Shown: piece after piece, positions 17,612 through 26,275 of the stretch
How positions within the stretch are numbered: position 1 is the stretch's first letter
Layout: each line of letters starts with the position of its first letter
NCBI GenBank assembly: GCA_964544955.1
Contig: CAZJEB010000001.1
Location: 62,001 to 126,000, forward strand
Source of the DNA: JAAZPT01 sp964544955
Lineage (GTDB): Bacteria > Bacillota > Clostridia > Christensenellales > Aristaeellaceae
Length of the DNA: 64,000 nt
Direction: 5' to 3'
Made by a program: the position numbers and the translations under genes
The notes under the pieces: generated by a model
Told to the model about the DNA's origin: nothing
The model's input: the letters and a program-made list of their open reading frames with translations, nothing else
Databases searched by the model: none

Positions 17612-18163
17612 ATGGAAACTGAATTAAAATATTATGCTGAACAAGCATCAAGCTTAATTGAAGAACTTGTTGAAAAAGGAAATTTAAAAAAGGGTTCAGT
17701 AATTGTATTTGGTTGTTCAACAAGTGAAATATTAGGTTCAAATATAGGTAAAAATAGTTCCGAAGAAATAGGCGATGCTATTGCTACAGCCATAATAAAC
17801 AAATGCAATGAACTAAATATGCTGTATGCCTTTCAATGCTGTGAACACTTAAATAGAGCCCTTGTAACAACAGAAGAGGTTTTAAATAAGAAAAACCTTT
17901 GTCAGGTTAATGTTAAGCCACAGCTAAAAGCAGGGGGTGGGGTAGCTACTGCTGCCTATAATAAAACAGCAAATGTATGTATGGTAATGTCAATACAAGC
18001 TGAAGCTGTTGTAGATATTGGGGATACCATAGTGGGTATGCATATTAAACCCGTTGCCGTACCAGTAAGGCCTAGCGATAAAAACAAGAAAATTGGGGAA
18101 GCTAATGTTGTTATGGCATATTCCAGGTTGCCCTATATTGGAGGACCCAGAGCCTTATACTAA
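17612..18163 (+). CDS. YwlG-like conserved protein (DUF436/TIGR01440)
   Basis: 183 residues. The sequence shows the conserved segments GSVIVFGCSTSEILG, QCCEHLNRALV, VNVKPQLKAGG and GMHIKPVAVPVRP of the YwlG/TIGR01440 family, whose function is unknown. It starts 1 nt after the methyltransferase stop, with GGGGGAA upstream. Two adjacent cysteines in the QCCEHLNR motif could be catalytic, but that is speculation. Confidence 0.88.
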   Translation: METELKYYAEQASSLIEELVEKGNLKKGSVIVFGCSTSEILGSNIGKNSSEEIGDAIATAIINKCNELNMLYAFQCCEHLNRALVTTEEVLNKKNLCQVNVKPQLKAGGGVATAAYNKTANVCMVMSIQAEAVVDIGDTIVGMHIKPVAVPVRPSDKNKKIGEANVVMAYSRLPYIGGPRALY

Positions 18164-18174
18164 AAGAGGATGTT

Positions 18175-19284
18175 ATGAAAAAGAACTCAAATCTATTTGA
18201 CTATTTAAAAAAATATCAAGGTGTTTCTTTTGAAGAAGCACCTTTTAATGATGTAGATAGCCTTGCTTTTTCAATGTTTGCCTATACTTTATTTGATGGT
18301 ATTGTATCTAATAATAAACCAGTCAAATTATATGAAGCAGTTTCTAAAGTTGATAAGAATAAAATAGCCAAAAATGATGTTTTTGCATTAGCAAGGTACA
18401 AGTTTGCTTTGAAAATGTCAAAAGCAATAAGATATAAAGATTTGCTACTTAATAACTACGTTAATATAATTGACGAAGTTGAAGAAACCCAGTTCTCTGC
18501 ACTAACAATAATATTGGATGGCTTTGATTATATTACTTTTAGAGGAACTGATGAAACAATTATTGGCTGGAAAGAGGACTTTAATATGGCATTTATGAGT
18601 CCTATTCCTGCACAAAATATGGCTAAAGATTATATAAACGATAGAGATAACGATAAAATGTTTTATGTAGGTGGGCATAGTAAAGGTGGCAATTTATCAA
18701 TATATGCAGCAAGTATGTGCGACAAAAGTGTTCAAAATAAAATAATTAATGTATATAGTTTTGATGGACCTGGGTTTAATAAGGAAGTTTTGTTAAGTAA
18801 AGGTTATAAAGACATTTACAATAGAATTATATCATATGTTCCTAAAGGGTCTATAGTTGGTATGCTATTAAATTATCATGATGACTATTTTATTGTAGAA
18901 AGTAAAACTATTGGTATTTTACAACATGATAGTTTTTCGTGGAAAATACAGGATAACAAATTTTTATTGACTGACAAATTAACGTTAAGTAGTGAAATTA
19001 CAAATGAGGCTATTCATAGTTGGTTCTATAGCCTAAATGATGAAGAACGTAAAAATTTAGTTAATACAATATTTAAATCATTTTTAGATAATGGGATAAA
19101 AAGTTTATTTGATATAAAAATAAACCTAGCAAGCTTTATTAGTTTGCTAGAATCTATAAAGGAAATAGATCAAAAATCAAAAGATAATATTATGAAAATT
19201 ATTCGTCTTTTGTTGGATTCTGGAAAAGAAGCTATAACTGAAGCTATAAAGGAAAAAACAATAATTGGAAATTTGTTCAATTAA
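18175..19284 (+). CDS. Mbeg1-like lipase-fold protein (DUF2974)
   Basis: 369 residues. An alpha/beta-hydrolase nucleophile elbow, VGGHSKGGNLSIYAA (about 161-175), fits the DUF2974 family, as do FRGTDETIIGWKEDFNMAF and SFDGPGF. Members are presumed lipases or esterases with unknown substrates. No signal peptide is seen, so it is probably cytoplasmic. GAGGAT precedes the ATG, which lies 11 nt after the YwlG-like gene. Last gene of the operon. Confidence 0.85.
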   Translation: MKKNSNLFDYLKKYQGVSFEEAPFNDVDSLAFSMFAYTLFDGIVSNNKPVKLYEAVSKVDKNKIAKNDVFALARYKFALKMSKAIRYKDLLLNNYVNIIDEVEETQFSALTIILDGFDYITFRGTDETIIGWKEDFNMAFMSPIPAQNMAKDYINDRDNDKMFYVGGHSKGGNLSIYAASMCDKSVQNKIINVYSFDGPGFNKEVLLSKGYKDIYNRIISYVPKGSIVGMLLNYHDDYFIVESKTIGILQHDSFSWKIQDNKFLLTDKLTLSSEITNEAIHSWFYSLNDEERKNLVNTIFKSFLDNGIKSLFDIKINLASFISLLESIKEIDQKSKDNIMKIIRLLLDSGKEAITEAIKEKTIIGNLFN

Positions 19285-19316
19285 AAAAATCGCAATTGTA
19301 ATTGCGATTTTTTAAT
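19283..19316. terminator. Bidirectional terminator
   Basis: AAAAATCGCAATT and AATTGCGATTTTT form a near-perfect hairpin with a two-base loop and flanking A/T runs. It separates the convergent lipase-like and MreB-like genes. Confidence 0.9.
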
Positions 19317-20355
19317 TACTAATATGTCCGCCTCTAATATATTGTAAATATTGTCTGGCTTCTGATTGGTTTTCAAGAGCATAGCCTAAACCCAATACAA
19401 CATCATACTTGGGTGTGTTAGACACTGTGGTTTTAACAGATAATCTATCTGCAATTGCATGGTCTAATCCACCTAACATAGATCCACCACCAGTTAGGAA
19501 AAAGCCGTTTTTATAAATATCACTAGAATACTCTGCTGATGTTTTGGTTAATGCTCTTTGTATAAAATCACAAAGCAAATCCAAAGGTATTTGTAATGCT
19601 GAGTATATATCTGAACCTTTTATTTGCATTTGCTTTGGAAGTCCAGTTATAGTATTTCTACCATACACATCTAAGTGCGGTGGGTTTTGAATTGGTAAAA
19701 CATTTCCAATTTCAATCTTTAATCTTTCTGCCGTTCTTTCATCAATTAGGAATCCATATTTACCGTTTATTTCACCAATTATAGCATTTGTGAAACTATC
19801 CCCAGATACGGCTCTGTCTAAAGAGTTGGAGTTTTCCTGAAATACATTTCTTTGTGCGGTTAGTATAGTAATATCTGTAATTCCGCCACTAATATCAACT
19901 AATAATTTGCCTGTTGAATCTAAAGGTATTCCAGCTCCAAGAGATGCAGCAATAGCTCTATCCATAATTTGTGTTCTTCTCATACCCAAGTCATACAATA
20001 TTCTAATAAGCTCAGATTGGTCTCTCTCGTTTACAGGGGTCGGAAATGAAATAATTGCTTTTGGTCTATTGAACATACCTTTTTTCTTTAATGCCTTTGC
20101 AACTGCGGATCTAAGTAATTCTGCAGTCATATCAAAGTTTTCAATATTACCTCTCTGTAATGGCCTAAAAGCAAAAATATCACTAGGTGTTCTGCCTATC
20201 ATTTCATTAGCTTCGTGGCCAAAAGCTAGAATTTGATGTGTACTATTATTAAAAGCGATAACAGCGGGTTCGTCAAAAACAATACCTCTATCTCTTTCAT
20301 ATATAATTAAATTAGATGTACTAAAGTCTATACCTAACTCAACAGACGATGCCAT
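19312..20355 (-). CDS. Divergent MreB-like actin homologue
   Basis: 347 residues with the actin/Hsp70 ATPase fold of MreB-type cytoskeletal proteins. Phosphate-1 reads GIDFSTSNLIIY where MreB usually has a GIDLGTANT-type sequence. Phosphate-2 reads LVDISGGITDITIL where a GGGTTD-type sequence is usual. The adenosine loop is GGGSMLGGLD. These changes and its place at the end of the remA-gmk-rpoZ operon, away from mreC/mreD, suggest a paralogue or specialised filament. ATPase activity is plausible but uncertain. The start follows GAGGTGA. Confidence 0.82.
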   Translation of the reverse strand: MASSVELGIDFSTSNLIIYERDRGIVFDEPAVIAFNNSTHQILAFGHEANEMIGRTPSDIFAFRPLQRGNIENFDMTAELLRSAVAKALKKKGMFNRPKAIISFPTPVNERDQSELIRILYDLGMRRTQIMDRAIAASLGAGIPLDSTGKLLVDISGGITDITILTAQRNVFQENSNSLDRAVSGDSFTNAIIGEINGKYGFLIDERTAERLKIEIGNVLPIQNPPHLDVYGRNTITGLPKQMQIKGSDIYSALQIPLDLLCDFIQRALTKTSAEYSSDIYKNGFFLTGGGSMLGGLDHAIADRLSVKTTVSNTPKYDVVLGLGYALENQSEARQYLQYIRGGHISN

Positions 20356-20364
20356 TTATTCACC

Positions 20365-21378
20365 TCAATAAACATTAATAAATTCATTAAAATCTTTTAA
20401 AATTCCAATACCATCTGGGTAATGTGCTGCAAACTGTGGTATTGCGTGGCTGGGGAAGGAGTTACCTTCAATTAACACAGGTCCGTCATTACATATAGCT
20501 ACATCCCAAGCAATAAATCTCATTTGTGGTATTTTATTTGAAGCCTCCAAGCACATTTCTTTTGCTTCTTCCCAATATGGAACATTAAAGCCAACTATAT
20601 TTACATTGGTGGTTGGGTGTTTTTCAAATACATTGCCTTGCTTATCAGCGCCAACAGTTAATATTGTTCCAGAATCCAAATCAACTCTTGCTGCCATTCC
20701 TCCGCAATCAACATTATCTATAACTTTTCCATTTCCAATTCTTAAAAAAGCATATACAATACCTTGTTTTTTATCGCCTAAAAGTGTAGCAATACGTATA
20801 GTATTTACAGATGATGGATTTAACTCGTTCAACAAGTCGTGTTGCTTAATAACCTCTTCTAATAAAGCAGGACCTTTTGATTTAATTTTTTCAAAAAAGG
20901 AATCAAAGTTGTTTTGCCATTCCTCTTTATATATTTTATATATGCCGTTTCCACTAGACCCTTCCAAGGGCTTAAACATTAGTTCATCAAAGTTTTTTAT
21001 AAAATCCTTAAGTTCTTTTTTAGTTGTGGTTTTATTTATTAAAAACCATTTTCTATTTACTTGCTTTTCAAAAAGTGTGTTAAATGTAGCCTTATTATCA
21101 AAATAATGCCAGTAGGTTTTATCGTTCATCTTTTTGACAATAGAGTTTGAAATACCTCTTGTTATTGTGGTTTTTCTTTGGTTATCATTTAACTTATACA
21201 TTTCTGCTATTTTATAATCAATATAACCTGCATTATATTTTAAAGCACAAGTCAATAAATCTGTAATTAGAAATAAATAGCTCTTTCCGCTTTTATTTTT
21301 TAGTATTTTCAAATTGGAAAAAAACTTTTTATAGTCCATTCTAACAAGCCTTTTAAAAAAGAAACGTAATCTTTCCAT
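20365..21378 (-). CDS. Sugar-transfer-associated ATP-grasp protein
   Basis: 337 residues. The C-terminal two thirds match the ATP-grasp family linked to sugar-transfer or polysaccharide clusters (ATPgrasp_ST). LMFKPLEGSSGNGIYKI holds the ATP-binding lysine region and DVAICNDGPVLIEGNSFP the metal-binding acidic and Asn residues. Such enzymes join a carboxylate to an amine, but the substrate is unknown. The basic N-terminus (about 1-35) may contact RNA or membrane. GAGG precedes the ATG. It sits between ychF and the MreB-like gene with gaps of about 10 nt. Confidence 0.8.
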   Translation of the reverse strand: MERLRFFFKRLVRMDYKKFFSNLKILKNKSGKSYLFLITDLLTCALKYNAGYIDYKIAEMYKLNDNQRKTTITRGISNSIVKKMNDKTYWHYFDNKATFNTLFEKQVNRKWFLINKTTTKKELKDFIKNFDELMFKPLEGSSGNGIYKIYKEEWQNNFDSFFEKIKSKGPALLEEVIKQHDLLNELNPSSVNTIRIATLLGDKKQGIVYAFLRIGNGKVIDNVDCGGMAARVDLDSGTILTVGADKQGNVFEKHPTTNVNIVGFNVPYWEEAKEMCLEASNKIPQMRFIAWDVAICNDGPVLIEGNSFPSHAIPQFAAHYPDGIGILKDFNEFINVY

Positions 21379-21389
21379 AAAGCCTCCAA

Positions 21390-22487
21390 TTATACATTAA
21401 ATCTAAAAAGTATAACATCACCATCATTAACTACATATTCTTTGCCTTCGCTTTTAACTAAACCTTTTTCTTTACATATAGCCATTGATCCGTTTTCGTA
21501 GAGAGCGTCAAAGGGTATAACTTCAGCTCTTATAAAACCACGTTCAAAGTCGCTATGTATTTTACCAGCAGCCTGGGGGGCTTTTGTGCCTTTTTTAATT
21601 GTCCAAGCCCTGCATTCATCGGTACCAGAAGTAAGGAAAGAAATTAGACCTAAAAGCTCATAACTTGATTTTATTAGTCTATCTAACCCGCTTTCACCAA
21701 TACCTAATTCATTTAAAAAGTCTTGTTTTTCGTCGTTAGGTAGGGTGGAGATTTCTTCTTCGATTTGAGCACTAATAATTAATGTTTGAGAGTTTTCTGA
21801 TTTCGCAATTTCTTCAACAATTTTAATATAGCTGTTATCGCTATTATCTGAACCCAAATCATCCTCTGCAATGTTAAGTGCATAAATTACAGGCTTGGAT
21901 GATAATAAAAACCAACCTTTTATTATTTCTTTTTGCTCATCATTTAATTTTAATGTTCTAACTGGAAAGCCTTTTTCTAAATGTGCCTCAACTATTTCGC
22001 CTAATTCATATTCTAAAGCATATTGCTTATCTCCAACTTTAACAAGCTTGGCTGCTTTGGCTTTCCTTTTTGAAACAGTCTCAAGGTCAGCGAGTATAAG
22101 CTCTAAATTAATAGTTTCAATATCTCTTTTTGGGTCAATTGAACCTTCAACGTGTATAATATTTTCATCATCAAAGCATCTTACAACATGTATAATTGCA
22201 TCAACTTCTCTGATGTGGGATAAAAACTTATTACCTAAACCTTCGCCTTTACTTGCGCCTTTAACTAAACCCGCAATATCAACAAACTCAATAGTTGCAT
22301 ATGTGGTTTTCTTAGGGTTATACATTTCTGATAATTTATCAATTCTAATATCAGGAACCAAAACAATGCCCGTATTTGGTTCTATTGTGCAAAAAGGATA
22401 ATTAGCAGCTTGGGCTCCTGCTTTTGTTATTGCATTAAATAGTGTGCTTTTACCAACATTTGGCAAACCAACTACACCTAATTTCAT
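21390..22487 (-). CDS. ychF: Redox-regulated ATPase/GTPase YchF (Obg family)
   Basis: 365 residues. P-loop GLPNVGKSTLFNAI (7-20), switch II DIAGLVKGASKGEGLGN, and NIAE in place of the usual NKxD guanine motif: the change that lets YchF prefer ATP. A C-terminal TGS domain completes the family architecture. It binds ribosomes and affects stress responses. GGAGG lies just upstream of the ATG. Confidence 0.96.
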   Translation of the reverse strand: MKLGVVGLPNVGKSTLFNAITKAGAQAANYPFCTIEPNTGIVLVPDIRIDKLSEMYNPKKTTYATIEFVDIAGLVKGASKGEGLGNKFLSHIREVDAIIHVVRCFDDENIIHVEGSIDPKRDIETINLELILADLETVSKRKAKAAKLVKVGDKQYALEYELGEIVEAHLEKGFPVRTLKLNDEQKEIIKGWFLLSSKPVIYALNIAEDDLGSDNSDNSYIKIVEEIAKSENSQTLIISAQIEEEISTLPNDEKQDFLNELGIGESGLDRLIKSSYELLGLISFLTSGTDECRAWTIKKGTKAPQAAGKIHSDFERGFIRAEVIPFDALYENGSMAICKEKGLVKSEGKEYVVNDGDVILFRFNV

Positions 22488-22505
22488 CTAAACCTCCAGG
22501 ATAAT

Positions 22506-23699
22506 CTATTTCAATTTAATAATTTCATCAATAATTATATTTGATAGCTCTAACTTACTCATAATATCTAAATTGATGGTATTGTTTTTTGTTGTTATGC
22601 TAGCAATGTTTGTATCAACGCCAAAACCTGCACCCTCTTTAGTTATATCATTCGAAACAATCATATCCAAGTTTTTGGATTTTAATTTTTTCAATGCGTT
22701 TTCATGTACATTATTTGTTTCAGCAGCAAATCCAACAAATATTTGATTGTTTTTTTTTGTTTTACCAATGGATGCAGCAACATCTACATTTTCAGTAAAT
22801 TCTAAAATTAAATTCTCGTTGTTTTTCTTCTTAATTTTTTCGCTAAATTTATTAATGGTTTTAAAATCACTTGGCGCTGCAGCCTGTATAACAACATCGT
22901 TTTTAGGTGACAATTCACTCATAATACTCATAAGCTCATCAGTTGTTTTTATATTAATTATTTTTACGTTTGATGGTGGATTAATATTAACAGGCCCAGT
23001 AACCAATGTAACATCAGCGCCACGCTGGCTTGCAGCATTAGCAAGGGCATAACCCATTTTACCAGATGAGTGGTTAGTAATATATCTTACAGGGTCTATT
23101 TGTTCTATTGTTGGTCCAGCTGTAATCAAAACTTTATAATTAAAGTCTGTTTTAACATTAAGTATTTCATTAATTTTTTCTACAATAGTTGATGGGGCAG
23201 ACATTTTACCTTTACCTGATGTTCCACATGCAAGGTTACCGGATATAGGCTCAATAAAATGAACACCTCTGTTATATAATGTGTTTAAATTATTTACAGT
23301 AGCTGGGTGTTCTAACATATTTGTATTCATAGCTGGAGCTAAAAGTACGGGAGCCTTATTGGCCAAATAAACATCAGTAAGCATATTGTCGGCAATTCCA
23401 TTTGCTAATTTTGCTATTGTATTTGCACTAGCAGGAGCTATAACTAAAATGGATGCATTTTTTGCTAATTCTATATGAGCTACTTTGGAACTATCGTTGT
23501 TATCAAAAGTATCAACTAAAACTGGGTTTCTACTTAATGTTTCAAATGTGCAAGGGGAAATAAAACCACAAGCACTTTTAGTCATAACTACATTAACATT
23601 TGCCCCAAGTTTAACTAAACTGGAAGTTATTTCTGCAGCTTTATATGCAGCAATACTTCCAGTAACACCTAAAACTATGTTTTTGTTAAGCAGGTTCAT
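22506..23699 (-). CDS. coaBC: Bifunctional phosphopantothenoylcysteine decarboxylase/synthase
   Basis: 397 residues. The N-terminal flavin decarboxylase (CoaC) shows GVTGSIAAYKAAEI, the active-site VAHIELAK histidine, the LAPAMNTNM motif and LACGTSGKGKM with the catalytic cysteine. The C-terminal synthase (CoaB) shows ITAGPTIEQIDPVRYITNHSSG. Together they make 4'-phosphopantetheine for CoA. The ATG shares one base with the rpoZ stop (TAATG), indicating translational coupling. Confidence 0.97.
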   Translation of the reverse strand: MNLLNKNIVLGVTGSIAAYKAAEITSSLVKLGANVNVVMTKSACGFISPCTFETLSRNPVLVDTFDNNDSSKVAHIELAKNASILVIAPASANTIAKLANGIADNMLTDVYLANKAPVLLAPAMNTNMLEHPATVNNLNTLYNRGVHFIEPISGNLACGTSGKGKMSAPSTIVEKINEILNVKTDFNYKVLITAGPTIEQIDPVRYITNHSSGKMGYALANAASQRGADVTLVTGPVNINPPSNVKIINIKTTDELMSIMSELSPKNDVVIQAAAPSDFKTINKFSEKIKKKNNENLILEFTENVDVAASIGKTKKNNQIFVGFAAETNNVHENALKKLKSKNLDMIVSNDITKEGAGFGVDTNIASITTKNNTINLDIMSKLELSNIIIDEIIKLK

Positions 23700-23917
23700 T
23701 ATTTATCCTCTTTGCTATAAGGTTTGCTGTAGGATATTAAATTTCTATTTATTTCCTCAACAGCTATCTTCAATGGTTTTAATTCATCTGCATCAATTAA
23801 TGGTTGTGCTTCGTTAGCAATTAATTGTCTTGCTCTTTTAGCGGCAACAATTGCTAATGTATATCTAGAATCTACCTTTCTTAGTAAATCTACAATTGAT
23901 GGTTTGTTAATAGCCAT
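23699..23917 (-). CDS. rpoZ: RNA polymerase omega subunit
   Basis: 72 residues: MAINKPSIVDLLRKVDSRYTL and VAAKRARQLIAN are typical of omega, which stabilises the beta-prime subunit. The order gmk-rpoZ-coaBC is conserved across Firmicutes and supports the call. An AGGAGG-like site precedes the ATG. Confidence 0.95.
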   Translation of the reverse strand: MAINKPSIVDLLRKVDSRYTLAIVAAKRARQLIANEAQPLIDADELKPLKIAVEEINRNLISYSKPYSKEDK

Positions 23918-23929
23918 ATATTATTCCTC

Positions 23930-24541
23930 CTAATTATCTAAAAGTTTTGGCATAAATCTTTTTGTTTTTGATTTTTCTGCTTTTACTATATGCATTAAAC
24001 TTTCAAAAGCAGTATCAACAGTATTGTTTATAATTGCATAGTCATATCTATCAATTAGCTCAATCTCTTTTCTGGCATTCCTTAACCTTTTTTGGATTTC
24101 CGCAGGGTCGTCAGTGTTTCTGGTATGCAACCTTTGCTCTAAAATTTCAAAGCTAGGCGGTAAAATAAATACAGATACACAATCAGGGTATGCGTTTATT
24201 ACACTCATTGCTCCTTGTGTATCAATATCCAATAAAACGTCTATACCTTTTTCAACACGTTCAACAATTGGTTGTTTTAAAGTACCATATCTGTGCCCAT
24301 GAACCGTAGCGTGTTCTAAAAACATGTTTTGCTGCACTAAATTTTCAAACTCATTTTCATTTAAAAAGTGATAATCAACATCGGGTGTTTCATTAAAACG
24401 AGGACCTCTTGTTGTTGCACTAACTGAAAAATAAAAGTTATTGTCTAACTTTAGTAGCATTTTCCCTAGTGTTCCCTTACCGGCACCTGCAGGGCCAGAC
24501 AAAACTAAAAGCATACCTTTTCTTTTTATTTCTAAAGACAA
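23930..24541 (-). CDS. gmk: Guanylate kinase
   Basis: 203 residues. P-loop SGPAGAGKGTLGK (15-27), SVSATTRGPR, DVDYHFL, and the DIDTQGA and IFILPPS-like segments are all present. It converts GMP to GDP with ATP. The start is TTG at 24539-24541, 8 nt after AAGGGG; an in-frame ATG nine codons later lacks suitable spacing and would trim the normal N-terminus. Confidence 0.96.
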   Translation of the reverse strand: MSLEIKRKGMLLVLSGPAGAGKGTLGKMLLKLDNNFYFSVSATTRGPRFNETPDVDYHFLNENEFENLVQQNMFLEHATVHGHRYGTLKQPIVERVEKGIDVLLDIDTQGAMSVINAYPDCVSVFILPPSFEILEQRLHTRNTDDPAEIQKRLRNARKEIELIDRYDYAIINNTVDTAFESLMHIVKAEKSKTKRFMPKLLDN

Positions 24542-24555
24542 AATAATTACCCCTT

Positions 24556-24792
24556 TTAAATATTTTCAAATCTTGTAGCAATAGTATCAGGCTGTATTGC
24601 AGATAGAATAATATGATTACTATCAGTAATTAAAACTGACCTTGTTTTTCTTCCTTGGGTAGCATCTATAATTCGGTGTTCTTCTCTTGCTTCCTGTATC
24701 AACCTTTTTATAGGTGAAGAGTCGGGGGAAACAATTGATATTACTCTAGATGTAGATACTAAATTTCCAAAACCAATATTTGCCAAAGTCAA
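24556..24792 (-). CDS. remA: RemA-type regulator (DUF370)
   Basis: 78 residues: NIGFGNLVSTSRVISIVSPDSSPIKRL and DATQGRKTRSVLITDSNHI match the RemA/DUF370 family, small DNA-binding proteins that activate matrix genes in Bacillus. The start is TTG at 24790-24792, 7 nt after AGGAGG. It heads the operon with gmk and rpoZ, a conserved arrangement, but yicC, often just upstream, is absent. Its target here is unknown. Confidence 0.93.
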   Translation of the reverse strand: MTLANIGFGNLVSTSRVISIVSPDSSPIKRLIQEAREEHRIIDATQGRKTRSVLITDSNHIILSAIQPDTIATRFENI

Positions 24793-24823
24793 ATTCCCAC
24801 CTCCTGATAAAGATATACAATCT

Positions 24824-24852
24824 ATTATAACACGATTTTATATACTATACAA
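24824..24852 (-). promoter_or_regulatory. Promoter of the remA-gmk-rpoZ operon
   Basis: On the minus strand TTGTAT (24847-24852) and a perfect TATAAT (24824-24829) are 17 bp apart. It is divergent from the PRPP synthetase promoter 42 bp away. Confidence 0.8.
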
Positions 24853-24894
24853 AACAAAATTAACTAAATATATTAATTAAAAATGTAATTTAGT

Positions 24895-24922
24895 TTGAAA
24901 TTATTGTATTCTTGTGTATAAT
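24895..24922 (+). promoter_or_regulatory. Promoter of the PRPP synthetase-like gene
   Basis: TTGAAA (24895-24900) and TATAAT (24917-24922) are 16 bp apart, about 38 bp before the ATG. Confidence 0.75.
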
Positions 24923-24960
24923 TAAATAGTAATAATTATTTCTATAAGAAAGGGTATATT

Positions 24961-26193
24961 ATGCCAACATTTAATAGCTCCTTGAATAAAGATGGATTTA
25001 ATACTCAGCCATATGGCCCACTTGGCTTAGTAGCAATGAAAGGTTACGAAGAAATGGGCGCTAAAATCAACAAATGGTTAATGAAATGGGCGCAACAAGA
25101 AACTACTAATGATAGTGAAGCAAATTGGGATCCATCACTAATTTCAGTTCCAGGTTATGCTCGTAAAGATTTTTTAATTGAAAATGAATGCCCAAGGTTT
25201 GGTTCGGGCGAAGGTAAGGGTTTAATTAAGTCCACTGTTCGTGGTTATGATTTGTTTTTCCTTTGTGATGTAGGAGCCTATAATTGTACTTATAAAATGT
25301 ATTGTATGGATGTACCAATGTCACCAGATGATCATTTTCAAGATCTTAAACGACTAATTGGTGCATCTGGCGGTAGAGCAAGAAGAATAAATGTTATAAT
25401 GCCTTTATTGTACGAAGGTCGTCAGCATAGAAGATCTTCACGTGAGAGCCTTGACTGCGCACTAGCGCTACAAGAGCTTGCAAATATGAATGCCGTTAAT
25501 ATTATTACATTTGATGCCCATGATCCAAGGGTTCAAAATGCTATACCTTTACATGGGTTTGATAGCGTTAAGCCTTCATATCAAATTTTAAAGTCTCTTT
25601 TTAGAGAAGTTAAAGATTTAAGAATTGATAAAGACCATATGATGATAGTAAGCCCTGATGAAGGCGCTATGGATAGGAACATATTCTATTCAGAAGCTTT
25701 GGGTATAGATCTTGGTATGTTCTATAAACGTAGGGATTATACTCGAATCGTTGACGGTAGAAATCCAATAGTCGCACATGAATATCTAGGTGATTCTGTA
25801 GAAGGAAAAGATGTTTTTGTAAGCGATGATATTATATCCTCGGGTGAATCTATTTTAGATTTAGCAAAGGAACTAAAGAAAAACAAGGCAAGGCGTATTT
25901 TTGCAGCAGCTACATTTGCTTTATTTACAAATGGTTTGGATAAATTTAATAAAGCATATGAGGATGGCATTATTACAAAAGTAATATCTACCAATTTAAC
26001 TTATTGTACTCCAGAGCTTAAACAAGCTCCTTGGTATATTCAAGCGGATATGTCAAAGTATATTGCATATTTGATTGCTACTATTAACCACGATAGGTCT
26101 ATTAGCAAATTGCTTGATCCCACAGATAGAATAACAAGCTTATTGGAAAGATATAGAATTATGCAAAAAGATAGTGGATTTAGGTTTGTTTAA
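24961..26193 (+). CDS. Extended ribose-phosphate pyrophosphokinase-like protein
   Basis: 410 residues, about 90 longer than usual PRPP synthetases. The first 90 residues are an extension of unknown role. The core keeps RQHRRSSRESLD (154-165) where classic enzymes have the RQDRK ATP-binding motif, FDAHDPRVQ (184-192) in place of the metal-binding D-x-H-x-x-Q segment, SPDEGAMDR (231-239) and the PRPP loop DDIISSGES (289-297). It probably makes PRPP from ribose 5-phosphate and ATP, but residues in the PRPP loop and ATP region differ from the canonical enzyme. Single-gene unit. A second, canonical prs elsewhere would strengthen the idea that this is a variant. Confidence 0.85.
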   Translation: MPTFNSSLNKDGFNTQPYGPLGLVAMKGYEEMGAKINKWLMKWAQQETTNDSEANWDPSLISVPGYARKDFLIENECPRFGSGEGKGLIKSTVRGYDLFFLCDVGAYNCTYKMYCMDVPMSPDDHFQDLKRLIGASGGRARRINVIMPLLYEGRQHRRSSRESLDCALALQELANMNAVNIITFDAHDPRVQNAIPLHGFDSVKPSYQILKSLFREVKDLRIDKDHMMIVSPDEGAMDRNIFYSEALGIDLGMFYKRRDYTRIVDGRNPIVAHEYLGDSVEGKDVFVSDDIISSGESILDLAKELKKNKARRIFAAATFALFTNGLDKFNKAYEDGIITKVISTNLTYCTPELKQAPWYIQADMSKYIAYLIATINHDRSISKLLDPTDRITSLLERYRIMQKDSGFRFV

Positions 26194-26206
26194 TTTATAA
26201 TTGAAT

Positions 26207-26247
26207 CCCTCAATACAACTATTTTTGTATTGAGGGTTTTAATTTTT
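26207..26247 (+). terminator. Terminator of the PRPP synthetase-like gene
   Basis: A perfect 12-bp stem, CCCTCAATACAA (26207-26218) with TTGTATTGAGGG (26225-26236), is followed by TTTTAATTTTT. Confidence 0.93.
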
Positions 26248-26275
26248 ATTTATTTTATATTTAGGAGAATAATTA

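Noticed and set aside
22747..23052. Plus-strand reading frame opposite coaBC.
   Set aside because: Antisense shadow of an intact, well-conserved gene.
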